Positions 36,733 through 44,599 of a stretch of DNA of 64,000 nucleotides are shown one piece after another. Where the stretch lies: assembly GCF_028885415.1 (NCBI RefSeq), contig NZ_CP118527.1, positions 3,348,001 to 3,412,000 on the forward strand, in the 5' to 3' direction. This stretch comes from Streptomyces coeruleorubidus. Lineage in GTDB: Bacteria; Actinomycetota; Actinomycetes; Streptomycetales; Streptomycetaceae. Position numbers and translations under genes: made by a program. A model generated the notes under the pieces. That model worked only from the letters and a program-made list of their open reading frames with translations, made no database searches and was not told the DNA's origin. Within the stretch, counting starts at the first letter, position 1, and each line of letters starts with the position of its first letter.

Positions 36733-37430
36733 CAGGTTTGCTCGCCGGGGCCCTGCGGACCGGCGGGATCCGGACGTCGTGTTGCCCCTGCCCCCGGCCG
36801 CCCGGCCCGCACGGCCACCGGCAGGACCAGGAGTCCCAGGCCGCCGCCCACGCAGAGCACGGCCGTCGGGCCCAGTGCGTCGGCCGCGCGGCCCCCGGTG
36901 AACGCGCCCAGCGCGATGCCCGTGTTGAAGACACCCGCGAAGAGCGCCGACCCCGCCTCGCGGGCCCTCGGCGCGGCGGCCGACAGCCGGCTCTGGGTGG
37001 AGACCGAGACGCCCCCGTAGACCAGGCCCCAGACGACGAGCAGCAGCGTCGAGGCGGCCAGTGAGCCCGCCGCCGGGATCAGCAGCGGGACGACCGTGCC
37101 CAGCCCGGCCGCGATGACCAGCAGGGCCCGGCGTGGGTCGCGGGCCGCCAGCCATCCGCCCGCGAAGGTGCCGGCGACTCCGGCCGCGCCGTAGCAGAGG
37201 AGCAGGGCGCTGATCGTTCCCGCGCCCAGGCCGGGGACGCGTTCCAGGACCGGGCGGACGTAGGTGTACGCCGCGAAGTGGCCGGTGACCAGCAGCGCTG
37301 TCGCCAGCAGGCCGCGGGACACACCCGGCGTGCGCAGCAGGGCCGGGAAGGTGCCGAGCCTGACGGGGCGTTCGGGCGGCAGCGGCGGCAGGGCGAGGGC
37401 CAGGGCTGCGGCCACGGCCGGCGCGAGGAC
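36732..37430 (-). pseudogene. MFS transporter, N-terminal half deleted
   Basis: About 230 residues of the C-terminal part of a DHA1-type MFS efflux permease: LPPLPPERPVRLGTFPALL, TPGVSRGLLATALLVTGHFAAY (helix 7), GGWLAARDPRRALLVIAAG, WGLVYGGVSVSTQSRL, and a final helix to residue 250. Helices 1-5 are absent. The reading frame can be extended to 37487, but residues before about 37430 are antisense to a LysR fragment and not MFS-like. Non-functional as a transporter. Confidence 0.75.
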
Positions 37431-37577
37431 GTGGTGTTCGTACCGGTGGAGGGCGTGCCCGACTCGGCGCTCGGCCTCGTGTGGCACCGGTACGGGGAGA
37501 CGGCGGCGGTGCGCGAGTTCGCCCGGTCCCTCGCCGGGCGAGGGGTATCCCTAGGAGACGCCCAGGTCGTCGCCTGA
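37425..37577 (+). pseudogene. LysR-family regulator, C-terminal remnant
   Basis: About 50 residues: EDVVFVPVEGVP, then ALGLVWHRYGETAAVREFARSL, ending GDAQVVA and a stop at 37577. This is the usual end of a LysR substrate-binding domain. The HTH and most of the sensor domain are missing. The break point coincides with that of the divergent MFS remnant, so one deletion removed the 5' parts of both genes. Confidence 0.7.
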
Positions 37578-37632
37578 TGCGAAGCTGCCGTGGAAAGATG
37601 GCGCAACCCACCCATACCGAGGAGATGACCGC

Positions 37633-40206
37633 GTGCCTGGCACAAACCTGACCCGCGAGGAGGCGCAGCAGCGGGCGAAGCTGCTCGCCGTTGACTCGTA
37701 CGAGATCGAACTCGACCTCTCCGGCGCGCAGGAGGGCGGCACCTACCGGTCCGTGACCACGGTGCGCTTCGACGTCGCGGAGAACGGGGCGGAGTCGTTC
37801 ATCGACCTGGTGGCCCCGGCCGTGCACGAGGTGACCCTCAACGGGGACTCCCTGGACCCCGCCGAGGTCTTCGCGGACTCCCGGATCGCCCTGCGCGGCC
37901 TGCTGGAGGGCCGCAACATCCTCCGGGTGGTCGCCGACTGCGCGTACACCAACACCGGTGAGGGCCTGCACCGTTTCGTCGACCCGGTCGACGACCAGGC
38001 CTACCTCTACACCCAGTTCGAGGTGCCGGACGCCCGCCGGGTGTTCGCGAGCTTCGAGCAGCCCGACCTGAAGGCGACCTTCCAGTTCACCGTGAAGGCG
38101 CCGGAGGGCTGGACCGTCATCTCCAACTCGCCCACCCCCGAACCCCAGGACAGCGTCTGGGCGTTCGAGCCGACGCCGCGCATCTCGACGTACATCACGG
38201 CGCTCATCGTCGGCCCGTACCACTCGGTGCACAGCGTGTACGAGAAGGACGGCCAGTCCGTCCCGCTCGGCATCTACTGCCGCCCCTCGCTCGCCGAGTA
38301 CCTCGACTCGGACGCCATCTTCGAGGTGACCCGGCAGGGCTTCGAGTGGTTCCAGGAGAAGTTCGACTACGCGTACCCGTTCAAGAAGTACGACCAGCTG
38401 TTCGTGCCGGAGTTCAACGCGGGCGCGATGGAGAACGCCGGCGCGGTGACGATCCGCGACCAGTACGTCTTCCGGTCCAAGGTGACGGACGCGGCGTACG
38501 AGGTGCGCGCGGAGACCATCCTGCACGAGCTGGCCCACATGTGGTTCGGCGACCTGGTCACCATGGAGTGGTGGAACGACCTGTGGCTGAACGAGTCGTT
38601 CGCCACGTACACCTCCATCGCCTGCCAGGCGCACGCGCCCGGGAGCCGGTGGCCGCACGCGTGGACCACTTTCGCCAACTCCATGAAGACCTGGGCCTAC
38701 CGGCAGGACCAGTTGCCGTCCACGCACCCGATCATGGCCGAGATCCGGGACCTGGACGACGTCCTGGTCAACTTCGACGGCATCACGTACGCCAAGGGCG
38801 CCAGCGTCCTGAAGCAGCTCGTCGCCTACGTCGGCATGGACGAGTTCTTCCGGGGCGTGCAGGCCTACTTCAAGCGCCACGCCTACGGCAACACGCGCCT
38901 GTCGGACCTGCTGGGCGCCCTGGAGGAGACCTCCGGCCGCGATCTGAAGACGTGGTCGGAGAAGTGGCTCCAGGCGGCCGGCATCAACATCCTGCGCCCG
39001 GAGATCGAGACGGACGCGAACGGTGTCATCACCTCCTTCGCCATCCGCCAGGAGGCCCCGGCCCTGCCGGCCGGCGCGAAGGGCGAGCCGATGCTGCGCC
39101 CGCACCGGATCGCCGTCGGCCTGTACGAACTCGATGACGACAGCGGCAAGCTGGTCCGGGACGAGCGGATCGAGCTGGACGTGGACGGCGAGCTGACGCC
39201 CGTGCCGCAGCTGGTGGGCATGCGCCGCCCGGCCGTGGTCCTGCTCAACGACGACGACCTGTCGTACGCGAAGGTCCGCCTGGACGAGCAGTCCCTGGCC
39301 TTCGTGACGGAACACCTCGGTGATTTCGAGTCCTCCCTCCCCCGCGCCCTGTCCTGGGCGTCGGCCTGGGACATGACCCGCGACGCCGAGCTGGCGGCCC
39401 GCGACTACCTCTCGCTGGTGCTGTCCGGCATCGGCAAGGAGTCCGACATCGGCGTCGTGCAGTCGCTGCAGCGCCAGGTGAAGCTGGCGGTCGACCTGTA
39501 CGCCGACCCGGCCGCCCGCGAGGCGCTGCTGGCCCGCTGGACCGACGCGACGCTGGCCCACCTGCGGGCGGCGGCGCCGGGCAGCGACCACCAGCTGGCG
39601 TGGGCGCGCGCGTTCGCCGCGACGGCCCGCACGCCCGAGCAGCTCGACCTGCTGGACGCCCTGCTGGAGGGTTCGCAGACGATCGAGGGCCTGGTCGTCG
39701 ACACGGAGCTGCGCTGGGCGTTCGTACAGCGGCTCGCGGCGGTGGGCCGGTTCGACGAGACGGAGATCGCGGGCGAGTACGACCGTGACCGTACGGCCGC
39801 CGGTGAGCGTCACGCCGCCACGGCCCGCGCGGCCCGCCCGACCCCGGAGGCCAAGGCGGAGGCGTGGGCGTCGGTCGTCGACTCCGACAAGCTGCCGAAC
39901 GCCGTGCAGGAGGCGGTCATCGCCGGCTTCGTCCAGACCGACCAGCGCGAGCTGCTCGCCCCGTACGCGGACCGCTACTTCGAGGTGGTCAAGGACATCT
40001 GGGAGTCCCGCTCCCACGAGATGGCCCAGCAGATCGCCGTCGGCCTCTACCCGACGGTCCAGGTCTCCCAGGAGACCCTGGACAAGACGGACGCCTGGCT
40101 GGCCTCCGCCGAGCCGAACGCGGCCCTGCGGCGGCTGGTCTCGGAGTCCCGGGCGGGCGTGGAGCGCGCGCTGCGGGCCCAGCGGGCGGACGCGGCGGCG
40201 CAGTAG
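37633..40206 (+). CDS. pepN: Aminopeptidase N (M1 family), copy 2
   Basis: 857 residues, full length. GAMEN at about 264, zinc site HELAHMWFGD at about 298 with third ligand in WLNESFATY, ERAP1-like C-terminal domain. GTG start with GAGGAG upstream. Close paralog of the gene at 19664 (same first residues MPG-NL-R-EA) but diverged through the C-terminal domain. Synteny with asd suggests this one is the core copy. Followed by a strong terminator. Confidence 0.94.
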   Translation: MPGTNLTREEAQQRAKLLAVDSYEIELDLSGAQEGGTYRSVTTVRFDVAENGAESFIDLVAPAVHEVTLNGDSLDPAEVFADSRIALRGLLEGRNILRVVADCAYTNTGEGLHRFVDPVDDQAYLYTQFEVPDARRVFASFEQPDLKATFQFTVKAPEGWTVISNSPTPEPQDSVWAFEPTPRISTYITALIVGPYHSVHSVYEKDGQSVPLGIYCRPSLAEYLDSDAIFEVTRQGFEWFQEKFDYAYPFKKYDQLFVPEFNAGAMENAGAVTIRDQYVFRSKVTDAAYEVRAETILHELAHMWFGDLVTMEWWNDLWLNESFATYTSIACQAHAPGSRWPHAWTTFANSMKTWAYRQDQLPSTHPIMAEIRDLDDVLVNFDGITYAKGASVLKQLVAYVGMDEFFRGVQAYFKRHAYGNTRLSDLLGALEETSGRDLKTWSEKWLQAAGINILRPEIETDANGVITSFAIRQEAPALPAGAKGEPMLRPHRIAVGLYELDDDSGKLVRDERIELDVDGELTPVPQLVGMRRPAVVLLNDDDLSYAKVRLDEQSLAFVTEHLGDFESSLPRALSWASAWDMTRDAELAARDYLSLVLSGIGKESDIGVVQSLQRQVKLAVDLYADPAAREALLARWTDATLAHLRAAAPGSDHQLAWARAFAATARTPEQLDLLDALLEGSQTIEGLVVDTELRWAFVQRLAAVGRFDETEIAGEYDRDRTAAGERHAATARAARPTPEAKAEAWASVVDSDKLPNAVQEAVIAGFVQTDQRELLAPYADRYFEVVKDIWESRSHEMAQQIAVGLYPTVQVSQETLDKTDAWLASAEPNAALRRLVSESRAGVERALRAQRADAAAQ

Positions 40207-40221
40207 CCGACCGTACGGCGA

Positions 40222-40256
40222 CGAGGGGCGCCCGGCGCAGTGCCGGGCGCCCCTCG
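40222..40256. terminator. Terminator after pepN copy 2
   Basis: Perfect 15-bp stem (40222-40236 with 40242-40256, cgaggggcgcccggc), 5-nt loop, then gtttcttg. It also serves the convergent DMT gene. Confidence 0.92.
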
Positions 40257-40264
40257 GTTTCTTG

Positions 40265-41218
40265 TCAACCGACCTTGACGAGCGTGACCTTCGAATCCTT
40301 TGGGGCGGGCTTTCCAGAGGAACTGAACGTTCGCGTACCGGCAGGCCCCTTGCCCCGCGGCGCGATCTGCCCCGCCACCGTCGCTCCGAACGCCAGCGCC
40401 ATGCCCGCCAGCTGCACCGGCGTCAGCGCCTGTCCGAGTGCCGCCCAGCCGACGACGGCCGCGGTCAGCGGGGAGAGCGGGCCGAGGAAGGTGACCTGGG
40501 TGGCGGTGAGGCGGCCGATGCCGCGGAACCAGAGCCAGTAGGCGATCGCCGTGTTCGCGACGGCGAGGTAGAGGTAGCCGCCGACCGCCCGGCCGTCCAG
40601 CGCGGGCGGCGCGCCCTCGACGAGGACGGCGAGGGGCGCGATGAGCAGGCCGCCCGCGGTCAGCTGCCAGCCGGTGAGGGCCAGCGGGCCGACGCCCTCG
40701 GGGCGCCCCCACCGCTTGGTGAGCACGGTGCCGGTGGACATGGACGCGGTGGAGGCGAGGGCCGCCAGCACGCCCAGCGCGTCCAGCGCCCCGGCCGCCT
40801 GGAGCACGACCAGGCTGACGCCGAACGCGGCCGCGATCCCGGTGAGCAGCGTGCGCGTCGTCGGCCGCTGCCCCAGCAGCAGGGCCGAGAGGCCGACCAC
40901 GAACAGCGGGCCGACCGAGCCGACGACCGCCGCCATGCCGCCGGGCAGCCGGTACGCGGAGAGGAACAGCAGCGGGAAGAAGGCGCCGATGTTCAGCGCG
41001 CCGAGCACCACCGACTTCCACCACCAGGCACCGCGCGGCAGCACCCGGGCGAGGGTGAGCAGGAGCAGGCCCGCGGGCAGGGCGCGCACGAGGCCCGTGA
41101 ACAGGGGGCGGTCGGGCGGGAGGAACTCGGTGGTGACGGCGTAGGTGGTGCCCCAGGAGACGGGGGCGAGGGCGGTGAGGGCGGTGAGCGTGGCGCGCTG
41201 CGCGGCCAGGGGACGCAT
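40265..41218 (-). CDS. DMT-family (EamA) exporter
   Basis: 317-residue, 10-helix drug/metabolite transporter with two EamA repeats: SWGTTYAVTTEFLPPDRPL in the first and ALDALGVLAALASTASMSTGT at the start of the second. ATG at 41218 follows AAGGGTG. The C-terminal 30 residues are polar and cytosolic. Divergent from a MarR gene with a shared palindromic operator, so probably an efflux pump repressed by that MarR. Substrate unknown. Confidence 0.9.
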   Translation of the reverse strand: MRPLAAQRATLTALTALAPVSWGTTYAVTTEFLPPDRPLFTGLVRALPAGLLLLTLARVLPRGAWWWKSVVLGALNIGAFFPLLFLSAYRLPGGMAAVVGSVGPLFVVGLSALLLGQRPTTRTLLTGIAAAFGVSLVVLQAAGALDALGVLAALASTASMSTGTVLTKRWGRPEGVGPLALTGWQLTAGGLLIAPLAVLVEGAPPALDGRAVGGYLYLAVANTAIAYWLWFRGIGRLTATQVTFLGPLSPLTAAVVGWAALGQALTPVQLAGMALAFGATVAGQIAPRGKGPAGTRTFSSSGKPAPKDSKVTLVKVG

Positions 41219-41246
41219 GGGTCGCACCCTTCGGAGTAGGTCAGTG

Positions 41247-41274
41247 GAAAGTAGCTTAGCGCCAAGCAACTTTC
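41247..41274. promoter_or_regulatory. 28-nt MarR operator
   Basis: Palindrome with arms gaaagt-N-gctt (41247-41257) and aagc-N-actttc (41264-41274) around gcgc; 24 of 28 positions are symmetric. It is 28 nt from the DMT start and 50 nt from the marR start, so it can control both promoters. Confidence 0.75.
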
Positions 41275-41324
41275 CGTCAATCTACTTTCTTGCGGGTGAC
41301 CCAGAGCCGTCGGATACTCCTGTC

Positions 41325-41843
41325 ATGAGCGAACGCCCCGAGCAGCGCAAGGACCCCGTCGACGCGATCATCGACCAGTGGGCGACCGTGCGGCCCGACC
41401 TCGACACCACCGCCATGGAGGTCTTCGGCCGCATCTACCGGCTCTCACGCGCGATGGGCGACCGGACGGAGAAGGCGTACGCGCAGTTCGGGATCGGCCG
41501 CGGGGAGTTCGACGTCCTGGCGACCCTGCGTCGCGCCGGGGAGCCCTACACGCTCTCGCCCCGGCAGCTCTCCGCGACGCTGATGCTCACGACCGGAGGC
41601 ATGACGGGGCGCCTGGACAAGCTGGAGCGCGCCGGCCTGCTGCGCCGCTCCCCCGATCCGCACGACCGGCGCGGCCTGCACGTCACGCTCACCGACAAGG
41701 GCCTGGAGCTGATCGACGAGGCGGTCGCCGCCGGACTCGCGGTCCAGACGGAGGCACTGTCCGGCCTGGCCGCCGAGCAGGCCGGCCAACTGGCTGAGCT
41801 GCTCAGGGAGTTGCTCAGGACGACGGAGGGCCGGCAGGACTGA
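41325..41843 (+). CDS. MarR-family transcriptional regulator
   Basis: 172 residues. Winged HTH about 55-125: LSPRQLSATLMLTTGGMTGRLDKLERAGLL recognition helix and the wing DPHDRRGLHVTLTDKG. Preceded by a helical dimerisation segment. ATG at 41325. Presumed repressor of the divergent exporter and itself, releasing on ligand binding. Confidence 0.92.
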   Translation: MSERPEQRKDPVDAIIDQWATVRPDLDTTAMEVFGRIYRLSRAMGDRTEKAYAQFGIGRGEFDVLATLRRAGEPYTLSPRQLSATLMLTTGGMTGRLDKLERAGLLRRSPDPHDRRGLHVTLTDKGLELIDEAVAAGLAVQTEALSGLAAEQAGQLAELLRELLRTTEGRQD

Positions 41844-41927
41844 GCCGGCCTCCGACGCGTTTCACCGGCGACCTGACGGGCCGGCGCCGGCACCGGCCCG
41901 CCGAGGTGCTGTCCCACGGGGCGGCGA

Positions 41928-43370
41928 CTACCCCACGTGGGCGGCGACGGCCGCCTCGATCGCCCGGGTGTCCGCCACGTCGGCCGCCCACGCCGCGTAC
42001 CCGTCGGGCCGCACCAGCACGGTCGTACGGCGGTCGCTCGCCCAGCGCTCCACGGCCAGCCGGTCCTCACGCCCGTCCCCGGCCCGGTACGGCTCCGGGG
42101 TGATCAGCACGAACCGGCCGCCCCGCATCGCCTCGTGGAGGCGAGCGTCCCCGGCCAGGGCGACATCCGGGACGCGGCGGCCGGTGAAGCGGTGGGAGCC
42201 GCGGGGGGCGGGGTAGCGGTAGCCGATGCCGGTGACCTGGGCGAGCGCCTTGCGGCGGGCCGGGCCGACGGTGCCGAGGAAGGCGGCGAAGGCGGTGCGC
42301 AGGGCGATCGTCCAGGGCCGCCGGGCCATGGCGGCACGCACGATGCCGCCACTGCTGCGCAGCACCGTCCTGCCGATGGGGTGACGTTCGGCCTGGTAGG
42401 TGTCGAGGAGCGCGTCGGCCGCGTGTCCCTTGAGGACGGCGGCCAGCTTCCAGCTCAGGTTGGCCGCGTCCTGGAGGCCGGTGTTCATGCCCTGGGCGCC
42501 GGCGGGGGTGTGGACGTGCGCGGCGTCCCCGGCGAGGAAGACGCGGCCGACACGGTAGGCGGGCGCCTGCCGCTCGTCGCTGTGGAAGCGGGACATCCAG
42601 CGGGGGTCGTGCATGCCGAAGTCACGCCCGAGGGCGCGCCGGGTGGTCTCCCTGATCTCGTCGAGTCCGACCGGCGCGTCGTCGGGGCGCTCGCGGCCGC
42701 GGTCCCAGCAGACGACGCGGTGGTAGCCGTCGCCGAAGGGGACGAGGAAGGCGAAGGCGTCGCCGACGGCGTCGAAGGTGAGCAGTTCCCCGGGCTCCTC
42801 GGTCACCCGTACGTCCGCGAGCATGACGGAGCGGATCACCGAACGGCCGGGGAACGACAGCCCGATCGCGTTCCGCACCGTGCTGCGCATCCCGTCGGCG
42901 CCGACGACGTACGCCGCGCGCAGCGTCTCCGAGCCGCCGCCGGGCCCGCGGAGCTCGATCGTCACGCCCTGCGCGTCCTGCGTCAGCCCGGTCACCTCGG
43001 TCTCGTACCGGAACTGCGCCCCGGCCTCCAGCGCCCGCCGCTCCAGGACCTTCTCCACCTCGTACTGCGGAAGGACGAGGAGGTGGTTGAAGCGGGAGGG
43101 GAGCGTGGAGAGGTCGAGGCTGAGGCGGCCGTAGAGGCGGAACCGGCCGAGCGGCCGACCGACGGCCTCCAGTTCGTCGGCCAGCCCCCGGGCGTCGAAC
43201 TGCTCCAGCGTGCGGGCGTGCAGGACGAACGCGCGGGAGAGGTTGCCGATCCCCTGCGGGCGCTTCTCGACGACGGTGACGGGGACGCCGGCGGTGGCGA
43301 GGTCGCCGGCCAGGAGAAGGCCGGTGGGGCCGGAGCCGACGACGATCACGGTGGGAATGGTGCCGTTCAT
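41928..43370 (-). CDS. FAD-dependent aromatic monooxygenase (class A)
   Basis: 480 residues of the PheA/TfdB/Rox group. FAD motif VVGSGPTGLLLAGDL at the N-terminus, the DG motif VVGADGMRSTVRNAIG, the GD motif FLAGDAAHVHTPAGAQGMNTG, and a thioredoxin-like C-terminal end (VLVRPDGYAAW). ATG at 43370 behind GGAGG. Hydroxylates a phenolic or naphthoquinone-like compound, possibly an antibiotic for inactivation. Divergent from a TetR gene, so probably inducible by its substrate. Confidence 0.9.
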   Translation of the reverse strand: MNGTIPTVIVVGSGPTGLLLAGDLATAGVPVTVVEKRPQGIGNLSRAFVLHARTLEQFDARGLADELEAVGRPLGRFRLYGRLSLDLSTLPSRFNHLLVLPQYEVEKVLERRALEAGAQFRYETEVTGLTQDAQGVTIELRGPGGGSETLRAAYVVGADGMRSTVRNAIGLSFPGRSVIRSVMLADVRVTEEPGELLTFDAVGDAFAFLVPFGDGYHRVVCWDRGRERPDDAPVGLDEIRETTRRALGRDFGMHDPRWMSRFHSDERQAPAYRVGRVFLAGDAAHVHTPAGAQGMNTGLQDAANLSWKLAAVLKGHAADALLDTYQAERHPIGRTVLRSSGGIVRAAMARRPWTIALRTAFAAFLGTVGPARRKALAQVTGIGYRYPAPRGSHRFTGRRVPDVALAGDARLHEAMRGGRFVLITPEPYRAGDGREDRLAVERWASDRRTTVLVRPDGYAAWAADVADTRAIEAAVAAHVG

Positions 43371-43395
43371 CAGGGCCTCCCGTGGGCCGAAGTGC

Positions 43396-43506
43396 GTTGG
43401 TCGACACTCGTGGACCAACAACCGATTGCCAACCATGCCAACAACTGTTTGCCAACGTTCGTTGACCAAAGTACGGGCGCCCCTCGAGGGCGTCAACAGT
43501 TGTTGG
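43396..43506. promoter_or_regulatory. TetR operator cluster between monooxygenase and tetR
   Basis: Several inverted repeats built on the word ttgg/ccaa: gttggtc (43396-43402) with gaccaac (43413-43419), and ccaacaactgtt (43438-43449) with its exact complement aacagttgttgg (43495-43506). The word gttgg or ccaac recurs about ten times across the 165-nt region. It suggests multiple TetR binding sites controlling both promoters. Confidence 0.7.
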
Positions 43507-43535
43507 CCCACGTGTGTTGGCCTACGCTCGTTGGC

Positions 43536-44114
43536 ATGCCCGACAACAAGCGCACCGCCCCCTCCAGGCGCTCGGACACCACCCGCGCCGCCATCCTCGA
43601 CGCCGCCCGCGAGCGTTTCGCCGCCGACGGCTACGAGCGCGCCACCATCCGCACCATCGCGCGGGACGCGGGCATCGACCCGTCCATGGTGATGCGGTAC
43701 TACGGCAGCAAGGAGGGCCTGTTCGCGGCCGCCGTCGCCGTCGATCTGAAGCTGCCCGACCTGGGCCCGCTGCCCCGGGACGAGGTCGGGTCCGCCCTCG
43801 TGAGCCACTTCCTGGACATGTGGGAGGAGAACGAGGTGCTCACGGCCCTGCTGCGGGTCGGTGCCACCAACCAGGCCGGGGCCGAGCGCATGCAGGGCAT
43901 CTTCCGGGACCAGCTGCTTCCGGTCGCCCGCCAGGTGTGCCCCGACCCCGAGCAGATCCCGGTGCGGGCCGTGCTCACCGCCACGCAGCTGCTCGGGATG
44001 GCGCTCACCCGGTACGTCCTGCGCCTGCCGCCGGCCGTGGCGCTCAGCCGCCAGGAGATCGTGGCGTGGCTGGCGCCGACGGTGCAGCGCTATCTGACGG
44101 CACCGAACCCCTGA
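43536..44114 (+). CDS. TetR-family transcriptional regulator
   Basis: 192 residues. HTH about 18-62: RAAILDAARERFAADGYE, then TIRTIARDAGIDPSMVMRYYGSKEGLF. C-terminal ligand domain of the actinobacterial TetR_C_33-like type (LLGMALTRYVLRLPP). Divergent from the monooxygenase; the intergenic palindromes are likely its sites. The ATG at 43536 lies within the repeat of gttgg words, so it probably autorepresses. Confidence 0.92.
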   Translation: MPDNKRTAPSRRSDTTRAAILDAARERFAADGYERATIRTIARDAGIDPSMVMRYYGSKEGLFAAAVAVDLKLPDLGPLPRDEVGSALVSHFLDMWEENEVLTALLRVGATNQAGAERMQGIFRDQLLPVARQVCPDPEQIPVRAVLTATQLLGMALTRYVLRLPPAVALSRQEIVAWLAPTVQRYLTAPNP

Positions 44115-44151
44115 CAGCCCGCCCACCGGGATCCCCGCCCACCGCGAAAAG

Positions 44152-44218
44152 CCGAGGGCGCCGCCCCGGTCGCCGCACGGCGGCATGCGCGTGCGTACGG
44201 CGGGGACAGCGCCCTCGG
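44152..44218. terminator. Long-stem hairpin between tetR and the next gene
   Basis: ccgagggcgc (44152-44161) pairs with gcgccctcgg (44209-44218). The 47-nt loop contains further pairing (cgccccg with cggggac region), giving an extended stem between convergent genes. Confidence 0.65.
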
Positions 44219-44250
44219 AAGGTGCGTGTCGGACTCGGAGGGAGCCCTGG

Positions 44251-44538
44251 TCAGGCCTTGGCGTCGGCCTTCGCCTCGGCCTTGGTCCTGATGTTGGAGC
44301 TGGTCGGGTCCTTCTGCTTGTGCGACTTGTCGCCGATCATCACCAGACCGTGGATGACCAGGTACAGCACGATCGGGGCCGCGACGAAGAGGCCCAGCGT
44401 CTCGATGACGCTCAGGCCCGGACCGGGGTCGTCACCGTCGTCGCGCGTGAGCGCGGAGGCGGGCGACGACATGAGCAGCATCATCAGCGTCGTACCGGCG
44501 GCCAGGGCGCCGGCGCGCAGGGCGTTCTTCTTGTCCAC
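44251..44538 (-). CDS. Small membrane protein of unknown function
   Basis: 95 residues from GTG 44538 (ATG 44556 possible; neither has a strong RBS). Signal-like first hydrophobic segment (NALRAGALAAGTTLMMLLMSS), a short acidic loop DDGDDPGPG, then a membrane helix ETLGLFVAAPIVLYLVIHGLV and a basic, Lys-rich tail. Ubiquitous in Streptomyces as I recall, but with no known role. Confidence 0.7.
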   Translation of the reverse strand: MDKKNALRAGALAAGTTLMMLLMSSPASALTRDDGDDPGPGLSVIETLGLFVAAPIVLYLVIHGLVMIGDKSHKQKDPTSSNIRTKAEAKADAKA

Positions 44539-44599
44539 GGTGCCAAAAGTATCCAACGCCGGTTGGGGCCGCGCGCCCGGGGTGCCGTAAGAGGCGTCC

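Noticed and set aside
37278..37424. Plus-strand upstream part of the LysR remnant frame
   Set aside because: This segment is antisense to the MFS remnant and has no LysR similarity; only 37425-37577 is LysR-like.
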